10,157 nt of DNA from an uncultured Chloroflexota bacterium (GTDB lineage Bacteria; Chloroflexota; Dehalococcoidia; CAUJGQ01), in contig CALFMN010000256.1 of the NCBI GenBank assembly GCA_937879875.1, positions 1 to 10,157 on the forward strand, written 5' to 3'. Below are positions 1 to 4,407 of the stretch, piece after piece (within the stretch, counting starts at the first letter, position 1; each line of letters begins with the position of its first letter). The notes under the pieces were generated by a model, which searched no databases, had not been told where the DNA came from, and worked only from the letters and a program-made list of their open reading frames with translations. The translations under genes were made by a program, and so were the position numbers.

Positions 1-73
1 CGGCATAACGTCGCTAGCGTAGACGACTCGCCTTCACCAAGTCCGCGGATGACCCATGATAGGTGACACCCGT

Positions 74-110
74 GGGCACTTCACGTGACCAATGACGTCG
101 TGTAGTGCCC
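74..110. repeat. Imperfect inverted repeat (hairpin)
   Basis: Left arm GGGCACTTCACG (74-85) pairs with right arm CGTGTAGTGCCC (99-110) at 11 of 12 positions around a 13-base loop. Neither side has a T-run, so it is not a classic intrinsic terminator. It lies about 60 bp beyond the stop of the decayed minus-strand gene that ends at 171 and could be its old 3' structure. That link is inference. Confidence 0.5.
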
Positions 111-170
111 GAATTCGCCGGCGACTATCTGAGCCCGTCCACCCTTCCTCGGCACTGACTCTCTTGCCCG

Positions 171-633
171 CTAGAGAGCGCCATGTAGTGGCGGGCCCAA
201 CACTTCCTGGAGTGCTCCTGCCACCTGCTCATTGCGATCGGGATCCATGACCACGAGCCGCCCACGTTGGTAGACCAACAAGCGGATTGCGCGTCGTGGT
301 GGTGTGGCTGCAGGCTGCGCCTTGAGGTTTTCGTAGCGCTGCACGGCGGCTCTCTGTGTATCCGACGCGTCGTCGAGGTTCCGCAGGTTGAGGAACCCGC
401 TTCGGAGAGCCGCAGACTGCGCGTCTGTCCATGAGCGAAGCGCCAGCGGTGCTCAAGCTGTTCGACGCCAAAGCGACGACGGGATGCGCTGCCAGCTCCG
501 CCTCGTTTCGCGCCCGCTCCTCCGCCAGCGAAGGCAGCCCCCAGAATCTTCAGCGCTGTGTGGCGTCATGGCGGGCTGCTACAGGCGCGGTCGCTGCCCG
601 GTTTTCCGCGGTGTCCCGCGCCACGTGCGCCGT
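171..633 (-). pseudogene. Probable decayed protein gene, function unknown
   Basis: No intact frame covers this stretch, but two minus-strand frames look coding in succession. From 633 to about 450 one frame reads TAHVARDTAENRAATA, meets a TGA at 552-550, then continues in the same frame as LAEERARNEAELAAHPVVA. At about 447-455 the coding look moves by one base into a second frame (from 452), which reads LALRSWTDAQSAALRSG and later RRAIRLLVYQRGRLVVMDPD and ends at TAG 173-171. Composition is charged and helix-like with high third-position GC, as expected of a real protein here. The TGA could be a CGA arginine codon changed by one transition. A weaker upstream frame (754 to about 640) contains CETC, a possible zinc knuckle, and may be the former N-terminus. 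I do not recognise the family. Alternatives are a short gene from GTG at 344 (57 residues) or chance open frames. Confidence 0.42.
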
Positions 634-789
634 CGTTGGGCAGCGGGTCGAGTCCTTTCGACGGCATCGTGGCAACGAACCCCGTCTCTGCAGCAAGACA
701 GGTCTCGCACACGGGTCGGCCCGGCCGGATGCACGACTGGGCCCCCTGGTACACCCGGTGCCGAGCTAACTACTCAGGACCGACGATAC

Positions 790-901
790 CCTCGCAACGC
801 GCCAGCGACTGCGCAGAGCACGGCGAGGGATAGAGCTGACGGCCTACCCCGGCGAACACCGGCCTCGCAACGCGCCAGCGACTGCGCAGAGCACGGCGAG
901 G
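790..901. repeat. Perfect 39-bp direct repeat over and beyond the anchor of the DUF3494 gene
   Basis: Positions 790-828 and 863-901 are identical over 39 bp and 73 bp apart start to start. The 863-901 copy encodes, on the minus strand, LAVLCAVAGALRG, the second half of the membrane anchor of the DUF3494 protein. The 790-828 copy lies after the stop codon. Read in its own minus-strand frame it encodes the same residues followed by YRRS and a TGA stop, a more typical basic sorting-signal tail than the RCSPG tail of the present gene. This suggests a local duplication that replaced the original C-terminus. Confidence 0.9.
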
Positions 902-2265
902 CCGCCGAGAAGTAGCAGGCCGATCAATGTGCCGTCCTTCGAATTGGCTAGCCCGCCAGTGCCCGTATTCGGCAGAGACAGCGCAACCGCAGGCGCTGCG
1001 GCAGCCGTGCCACCCGCAATCGCTGGAGCAGCCGGTCGCTGAGCTGCGCCAACTGGCGCGCCAGACGCCAGTTGAACAGCGCTGCCACCGAGGCCGGTTT
1101 TCGGAGGCCGCGACGGGACGATCGGGGTCGGAGGTACGATCGGAGCCGACGTCGGCATAGCGGTCGCGCCGCTGGCCGTCGCCATAGCCGTCGCTATCGC
1201 GGTCGCGCCTCCGGCCGTCGCGCCGCTGGCCGGTGCGCTGCTGGCCGTCGGTGTACCGGTCGCACCGCCGGCGGTCGCGCCGCTGGCCGTCGGTGTAGCG
1301 GTCGCACCGTTGGCCGTCGCGATAGCCGCTGGCCCCGCGGCCGGCGCCGTCGTGGTCGGCGCAATGGCTGTTGGAACAGGGGATGGACTTGGGGGGACGA
1401 ACGGCAGGATGAACACCGGCGGAACGGTGGTTGGGCTTGCTGTCGGACTGGTGGTCGGGCTTGCTGTCGGACTGGTGGTCGGGCTTGCTGTGGGACTGGT
1501 GGTTGGGGTCGGAGTTACCTGCGAGCAGGAGGTGGGGCTGACGTGGTTGGTATCCATCGTTACCGCGCCATTTCGTGCCAATGCTCTGCCGGACACATTC
1601 GTCCCGGTGACCAGCGCAATGCTCGTGAGCGCGAGAATATTTCCAACGAACGTGGTGCCTGTACCCAGCGTCGCGGAGCTACCCACCTGCCAGAATACGT
1701 TGCAACCCTGAGAGGCACTGGCATTGATCACGGCAACAGACGAGTTGCTTGCCGTCGTGAGGGTACTTCCTATCTTGAACACGAAGACCGAGTTGGGGTT
1801 ACCCAGGGCGTTGAGCACGAGTGCTCCCGTTAACTGAGCCGACGACGAAAAGCAATAGACGCCCGGCGTGAGTGTGAGGCCGCCGAGATCCTGACCGGTC
1901 AGGTCGACATCGCATGGCTCGCCCGCGAGAACGTTATACGCGGTCGTCACGTCGTTTTGAGCTTGAAGCGCGACCGCGTCGGCTGCATGGATCGTTCCTC
2001 CGAGCACGATGCCCGGAGGAAAGCCGGTGACCGCGGTACCCGGGCTGACGCCCAGGTTTCCCTGGACGACCGTCGGGCCGGTATTGGTCACCGTGGAGCC
2101 GGCGAGGACGGCGAAGCTCTGGGCCGTGCCCAGCGACGGCGCAGTCGCCACAGCCAGCACGCGGCCGGGCTTGCTGCCTCCAAGGTAGGTACCAGCCACG
2201 AGCAGGACACAGGCGATGAGCCCCATCCAGGCCAACCGTTTGGGCCAGCCATCTCGCTTGAACAT
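844..2265 (-). CDS. Secreted DUF3494 (ice-binding-like) protein with LPNTG wall anchor
   Basis: 473 residues. Start ATG at 2265 has GGAGG (2275-2271) five bases upstream. Residues 1-40 form a signal peptide (basic start, hydrophobic 12-27, likely cut after AVA). Residues 45-245 match the DUF3494/ice-binding protein family: LGTAQSFAVLAGSTVTNTGP, LGVSPGTAVTGFPPG, LTGQDLGGLTLTPGVY, CNVFWQVGSSATLGTGT and GRALARNGAVT. The family folds as a beta-solenoid; members bind ice or act as adhesins. Residues 250-283 are PTTSPTAS repeats and 284-430 a Pro/Ala/Gly/Thr stalk. LPNTG (431-435), a hydrophobic helix (446-466) and a short tail form a sortase signal. Cysteines 118, 138, 188 and 247 could pair outside the cell. 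Inferred location is the cell surface, attached by a sortase not seen here. The odd tail RCSPG arises at a duplicated segment. Ice binding itself cannot be judged from sequence; adhesion is equally possible. Confidence 0.93.
   Translation of the reverse strand: MFKRDGWPKRLAWMGLIACVLLVAGTYLGGSKPGRVLAVATAPSLGTAQSFAVLAGSTVTNTGPTVVQGNLGVSPGTAVTGFPPGIVLGGTIHAADAVALQAQNDVTTAYNVLAGEPCDVDLTGQDLGGLTLTPGVYCFSSSAQLTGALVLNALGNPNSVFVFKIGSTLTTASNSSVAVINASASQGCNVFWQVGSSATLGTGTTFVGNILALTSIALVTGTNVSGRALARNGAVTMDTNHVSPTSCSQVTPTPTTSPTASPTTSPTASPTTSPTASPTTVPPVFILPFVPPSPSPVPTAIAPTTTAPAAGPAAIATANGATATPTASGATAGGATGTPTASSAPASGATAGGATAIATAMATASGATAMPTSAPIVPPTPIVPSRPPKTGLGGSAVQLASGAPVGAAQRPAAPAIAGGTAAAAPAVALSLPNTGTGGLANSKDGTLIGLLLLGGLAVLCAVAGALRGRCSPG
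1155..1345. repeat. Low-complexity GC-rich repeats coding the Ala/Gly/Thr stalk
   Basis: Degenerate short repeats built on GGTCGCGCC, GCTGGCCGTCG and GGTGTA-type words recur here. On the minus strand they encode a stalk made of Ala, Gly, Thr, Ser and Pro (ATASGATA, GATAGGATGTPTAS and similar, residues about 307-370 of the DUF3494 protein). Such tracts change length easily by slippage. The plus-strand open frames over this stretch are by-products of the repeats. Confidence 0.75.
1433..1504. repeat. Three tandem 24-bp repeats coding the Pro/Thr/Ser stalk
   Basis: Copies at 1433-1456, 1457-1480 and 1481-1504 each begin GGGCTTGCTG. The first two are identical and the third differs at two positions. 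On the minus strand each encodes eight residues of the TTSPTASP type. Because the unit is a whole number of codons, gain or loss of a copy changes stalk length without breaking the frame. Confidence 0.92.
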
Positions 2266-2429
2266 GCTGTCCTCCGGTGGAGGGAGAATGCGAGGCAGTA
2301 GCTGGGATGGCAGTCAGCGGCCGACTAACAGCCCGGGCCTGAGTGTGGCGGGTGGAGTTGCGGGCCGCCGGCTGATGCTGCCGCTGCAGCGCTTCTTCGC
2401 TGACTCCCGCGCAGTAGTTTACCGTGGAT

Positions 2430-2480
2430 GATTGAGAATTGCTATGGTATTACACATATAGCCATGATGCTTTACATATT
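2430..2480 (-). promoter_or_regulatory. AT-rich island, possible promoter of the DUF3494 gene
   Basis: This is the only clearly AT-rich stretch in the neighbourhood. The minus strand contains GGCTATATGTGTAATACC, with TAATAC or TATATG as possible -10 elements and no convincing -35. It lies about 165-215 bases upstream of the DUF3494 start, which would leave a long 5' leader. Promoter role is inference from composition and position only. Confidence 0.3.
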
Positions 2481-2484
2481 TGGG

Positions 2485-2510
2485 CAGGGCGCCTGACCGA
2501 TGGCGCCCTG
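2485..2510. repeat. Perfect 9-bp inverted repeat (hairpin)
   Basis: CAGGGCGCC (2485-2493) and GGCGCCCTG (2502-2510) pair perfectly around an 8-base loop. No T-run follows on either strand. It sits immediately upstream of the AT-rich island with respect to the DUF3494 gene, so it could be an operator or the terminator of something now lost. Confidence 0.55.
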
Positions 2511-2680
2511 AGATACCCGAGAATCGGCGGGATGAGTGCTCCCGCTACTGCTCTGCGTGCTCGGTGAACCAGCCCTGGACGCCTATCCGGCGACGTCGGC
2601 GACGTCGGCCCCTCAGGGTCTTTTGATTCTGCAACTGTCGCGGCAGATCGCGGCGCTGGCGCTCGCCGCTCCGCGGCGAC

Positions 2681-2700
2681 GGGCCGTTCACGAACGGCCC
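2681..2700. repeat. Near-perfect 20-bp palindrome
   Basis: Arms 2681-2689 (GGGCCGTTC) and 2692-2700 (GAACGGCCC) are exact inverse complements separated by two bases. As RNA this would give an 8-bp stem with a CACG loop; as DNA it could be a protein-binding site. There is no adjacent gene to assign it to. Confidence 0.55.
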
Positions 2701-3011
2701 CTGCCGACCGCTGGAGGACGCCCACGGGCGGTGCCACCGTCCAGCCGGAAGGCAGCGCAGTGCTCAGCCGAGAATCAGAAGACCCTGGTCGGCCCCTGGC
2801 CGGGACTTGCATGGCGAGCAACCACTCCTCTACGCTTGGAGACTGTTATGCACTTTCAGCGTATCTACTGGTTCTTGGATGCAGTATCCGAAACCGATCA
2901 TGCCGTTGCTGTGCCACGTTTGTGGTTCTGGTTGGCGTAGCGACGGCTGGCGGCTGAAGCGTGCGCCCCTGGGCGGCCGCGGCGGGCCTCACGTTCATAG
3001 GAGGCTCTAGC

Positions 3012-3326
3012 GGCCTCGCCTCGACCGGCCGTGTGATCATGTCCGGCGCCTCGATCATGATCGTCGTCTTCCTCAGCTTCGTGCTGAGCTACAACCGCGT
3101 GATCAAGGAGTTCGGCCTGGGCCTTGCGGCGGCGGTGCTGGTGGACGCGACGATCGTGCGGCTGGCGCTGGTGCCCGCGGTGATGGAGCTGCTGGGCCGG
3201 GCGAACTGGTGGCTGCCCGGCTGGCTGGACCGCGCCCTGCCGCATCTGGACGTGGAGGGCAGTGGCGGGGTGCGCGACGCGACGGGTGGGACAACGGCGC
3301 CGCAGCCGGCGGGCAGACCCTCATAA
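3012..3326 (+). pseudogene. C-terminal remnant of an MMPL-family (RND-type) membrane transporter
   Basis: The plus frame reads GLASTGRVIMSGASIM, then VVFLSFVLSYNRVIKEFG, LGLAAAVLVDATIVRLAL and VPAVMELLGRANWWLPGWLD, ending at TAA 3324-3326. This matches the extreme C-terminus of MMPL-family transporters: the last two membrane helices and the conserved NWWLP segment. Whole MMPL proteins usually run 700 residues or more; only about 104 codons remain. Homology stops abruptly at about 3012, and the upstream DNA does not encode the missing helices or extracellular domains in any frame. The open frame reaches a GTG at 2961, but the residues before 3012 do not look like MMPL and no ribosome site suits that start. 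MMPL proteins export lipids or small molecules across the membrane; this piece cannot do so alone. Likely a 5'-deleted pseudogene, though a local assembly error is possible. Confidence 0.85.
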
Positions 3327-3340
3327 CCCCGGTCTCGTTG

Positions 3341-3395
3341 GAAGTCTCCGACGGTTGCGCTGCGGTCATTTGAAGTCTCCGACGGTTGCGCTGCG
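3341..3395. repeat. 24-bp direct repeat, two copies
   Basis: Positions 3341-3364 and 3372-3395 are identical (beginning GAAGTCTCCG, ending TTGCGCTGCG), separated by the 7 bases GTCATTT. The pair directly follows the MMPL remnant and runs into a chain of inverted repeats. Two copies with a 7-base spacer do not make a CRISPR array. It looks like part of a dispersed intergenic repeat element. Confidence 0.88.
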
Positions 3396-3400
3396 CTCTG

Positions 3401-3456
3401 GCTCTCCTATACGCCGGCGGCGCACGATCTGCCGCGCGACAGGCGTATGGGAGAGC
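3401..3456. repeat. Long imperfect hairpin, 15-bp outer stem
   Basis: GCTCTCCTATACGCC (3401-3415) pairs with GGCGTATGGGAGAGC (3442-3456) at 14 of 15 positions. Inside it, GCGGC (3417-3421) can pair with GCCGC (3431-3435). It follows the MMPL remnant and faces the 3' end of the DUF1330 gene, so it could stop transcription from both sides. There is no T-run, so termination is inference. Confidence 0.7.
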
Positions 3457-3458
3457 AA

Positions 3459-3536
3459 GGGCGATCGTGGGTCGAGCGCTCCACAGGGCAACGGGTTAGC
3501 CGCAAGCCGATCGAATCGCCTGACCCAGGATCGCCC
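3459..3536. repeat. Second imperfect inverted repeat, 15-bp arms
   Basis: GGGCGATCGTGGGTC (3459-3473) and GACCCAGGATCGCCC (3522-3536) are inverse complements at 14 of 15 positions, 48 bases apart. Together with its neighbours it forms a chain of three inverted repeats in about 160 bp, which suggests a structured dispersed element rather than chance. Confidence 0.65.
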
Positions 3537-3559
3537 CTCGCCCAGGATTGGGAGAGGGG
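3534..3559. terminator. GC-rich hairpin downstream of the DUF1330 gene
   Basis: CCCCTCGCCC (3534-3543) and GGGAGAGGGG (3550-3559) pair at 9 of 10 positions around the loop AGGATT, followed by AAGGGGGTGAGGGCGAGGG. It starts 29 bases past the DUF1330 stop on the minus strand. From memory, GGGAGAGGGG/GTGAGGG hairpins recur in spacers of Chloroflexota genomes; I could not check this. No T-run, so a terminator role is only plausible. Confidence 0.4.
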
Positions 3560-3587
3560 AAGGGGGTGAGGGCGAGGGCCGCGCGGC

Positions 3588-3878
3588 TCAGCCGGCGCCT
3601 TCCACGATCACGAACTTCGTCTCCGCGCAGCGCTGGCGAATCGCCTTCGGGCCGCGGTACTCCTCCGAGTGATACCAGGCGAGCGCCTGCTCCATGCTCG
3701 GGAACTCGAGGATCACCAGCCGTTTCGGCTGCCAGCCACCTTCCTGCGACTCGACGCGGCCGCCGCGGGCGAGATAGCGACCGCCATACTGTGCGATCGT
3801 GGCCGGCACGGCCTCGCGGTATTCGGCGAAACCCTCGGCATCGGTGACCGTGACCTCGGCGATGCAGTAGGCAGGCAT
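3588..3878 (-). CDS. DUF1330 domain protein
   Basis: 96 residues, ATG at 3878 with AGGAG (3890-3886) seven bases upstream. The sequence MPAYCIAEVTVTDAEGFAEY, the segment IAQYGGRYLARGG, then VILEFPSMEQALAWYHSEEY and the C-terminal ETKFVIVEG match DUF1330 along its full length. The fold is a dimeric ferredoxin-like alpha/beta barrel related to the ABM/EthD group. No reaction is established for most members; it is a small cytoplasmic protein without signal peptide or membrane segment. It is the second gene of a likely two-gene unit, 55 bp after the LapA-domain gene on the same strand, though it has its own good ribosome site. Repeat-rich DNA follows its 3' end. Family assignment is secure; function is unknown. 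Confidence 0.9.
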   Translation of the reverse strand: MPAYCIAEVTVTDAEGFAEYREAVPATIAQYGGRYLARGGRVESQEGGWQPKRLVILEFPSMEQALAWYHSEEYRGPKAIRQRCAETKFVIVEGAG

Positions 3879-3933
3879 GACCAGGCTCCTTCAGGTACCC
3901 AAACTGCGTGACGGTCAGGCTCGGCAGCGCGGC

Positions 3934-4185
3934 TCACAGCATGCGGCGCAGGCGCGGAAACAGCAGGCCCGCAACCAGGCCCAGCAGGCCGGCCACGATC
4001 AGCGCCCAGGCGATGCTGGTATTCGCGTGCCAGAAGAGCAGATCGACGCGCACGGTGCGCCGGTTTTCGAGCACGAACACGATGAAGACGATCACCGCGA
4101 TCACCGCGAGGACGAGCCGGGCACTGAGCAGCCGGGCGAGCCGCGACTCGTGCTGTTCTTCCCTCAGCCCCTTATTCATGGCCAT
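3934..4185 (-). CDS. lapA: LapA-domain (DUF1049) small membrane protein
   Basis: 83 residues with two predicted membrane helices (about 24-40 and 59-75) joined by the signature loop LENRRTVRVDLLFWHANTSI, typical of the LapA/DUF1049 family. The N-terminus (MNKGLREEQHESRLARLL) and the last residues (PRLRRML) are charged and probably cytoplasmic. In Escherichia coli LapA acts with LapB in controlling lipopolysaccharide assembly. In a monoderm bacterium that role cannot apply, so the function here is open; the gene symbol reflects the domain only. ATG 4185 has AAGGA four bases upstream. A second in-frame ATG at 4179 has the same motif ten bases upstream, so the start is uncertain by two codons. 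The gene is divergent from the GGDEF-EAL gene and is followed after 55 bp by the DUF1330 gene. Confidence 0.88.
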   Translation of the reverse strand: MAMNKGLREEQHESRLARLLSARLVLAVIAVIVFIVFVLENRRTVRVDLLFWHANTSIAWALIVAGLLGLVAGLLFPRLRRML

Positions 4186-4242
4186 GGCGTCCTTCCCGTC
4201 GGCAGGTGCTGTCCGGCTTCGCGCACGCTGCCGCGCTTCCTC

Positions 4243-4256
4243 TGTACACGTGTACA
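4243..4256. promoter_or_regulatory. Perfect palindrome TGTACACGTGTACA, candidate operator
   Basis: All 14 bases are self-complementary with no spacer, centred on CACGTG. It lies 58 bases upstream of the lapA start and about 120-150 bases upstream of the GGDEF-EAL start. Size and symmetry fit a dimeric helix-turn-helix repressor site such as those of TetR- or LacI-type regulators. No regulator gene is present in this window, so the partner is unknown. Confidence 0.5.
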
Positions 4257-4393
4257 TGCTTCTCCATGCGGTCGCGCTTCCATTGTGCCGCACGCGACGG
4301 GAGCGTGCAGCCGGCGGCCGTGTCCGTTTCCGAAATGTAACCCGTTCCACCGCGATGAGCGTGCGGCTTCCTGTACGATGGTGAAAAGGGAGC

Positions 4394-4399
4394 GGGAGG
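4394..4399 (+). promoter_or_regulatory. Ribosome binding site deciding the GGDEF-EAL start
   Basis: GGGAGG sits 8 bases before GTG 4408. The in-frame ATG at 4378, 30 bases upstream, has no Shine-Dalgarno sequence in front of it. I therefore prefer the GTG start. Confidence 0.6.
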
Positions 4400-4407
4400 C
4401 GCCGGTT

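Larger units (their letters stand above)
2266..3011. other. Gene-poor spacer between the DUF3494 gene and the MMPL remnant
   Basis: 746 bp with no reading frame I can support. The open frames present (minus 2821-2450, plus 2536-2940) lack ribosome sites, recognisable motifs and a consistent coding look. What it holds: the leader of the DUF3494 gene, an AT-rich island at about 2430-2480, a 9-bp-stem hairpin at 2485-2510, a doubled GACGTCGGC word around 2591-2609, and a near-palindrome at 2681-2700. The missing N-terminal part of the MMPL gene is not found here in any frame. Confidence 0.6.
4186..4407. promoter_or_regulatory. Divergent control region between lapA and the GGDEF-EAL gene
   Basis: About 190-220 bp between divergent starts, so promoters for both genes should lie here. 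It contains a perfect 14-bp palindrome (4243-4256) and a 6-bp-stem hairpin, GCACGC (4290-4295) with GCGTGC (4303-4308). I see no clear -10/-35 pairs and no match to the known cyclic-di-GMP riboswitch core. Composition is slightly lower in GC around 4240-4290 and 4325-4345. Confidence 0.45.

Noticed and set aside
388..915. Plus-strand frame of 175 codons near the left edge
   Set aside because: Arg/Pro-rich composition without motifs, running antisense across the decayed frame and the 39-bp repeat.
1072..1833. Plus-strand Arg/Gly-rich frames opposite the DUF3494 gene
   Set aside because: Products of the GC-rich stalk repeats; the minus strand has the recognisable domain, signal peptide and ribosome site.
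2450..2940. Open frames on both strands in the spacer (minus 2821-2450, plus 2536-2940)
   Set aside because: No ribosome sites, no motifs, no conserved-looking segments; not enough to call a gene.
3341..3395. Possible CRISPR repeats
   Set aside because: Only two copies with a 7-base spacer; no spacer-length regularity and no cas genes.
3877..4407. N-terminal extension of the GGDEF-EAL frame back to 3877
   Set aside because: It overlaps the LapA-domain gene on the opposite strand, has no domain similarity, and a good GGGAGG-GTG start exists at 4408.
4186..4407. Cyclic-di-GMP riboswitch upstream of the GGDEF-EAL gene
   Set aside because: No match to the conserved core of either known class was visible.
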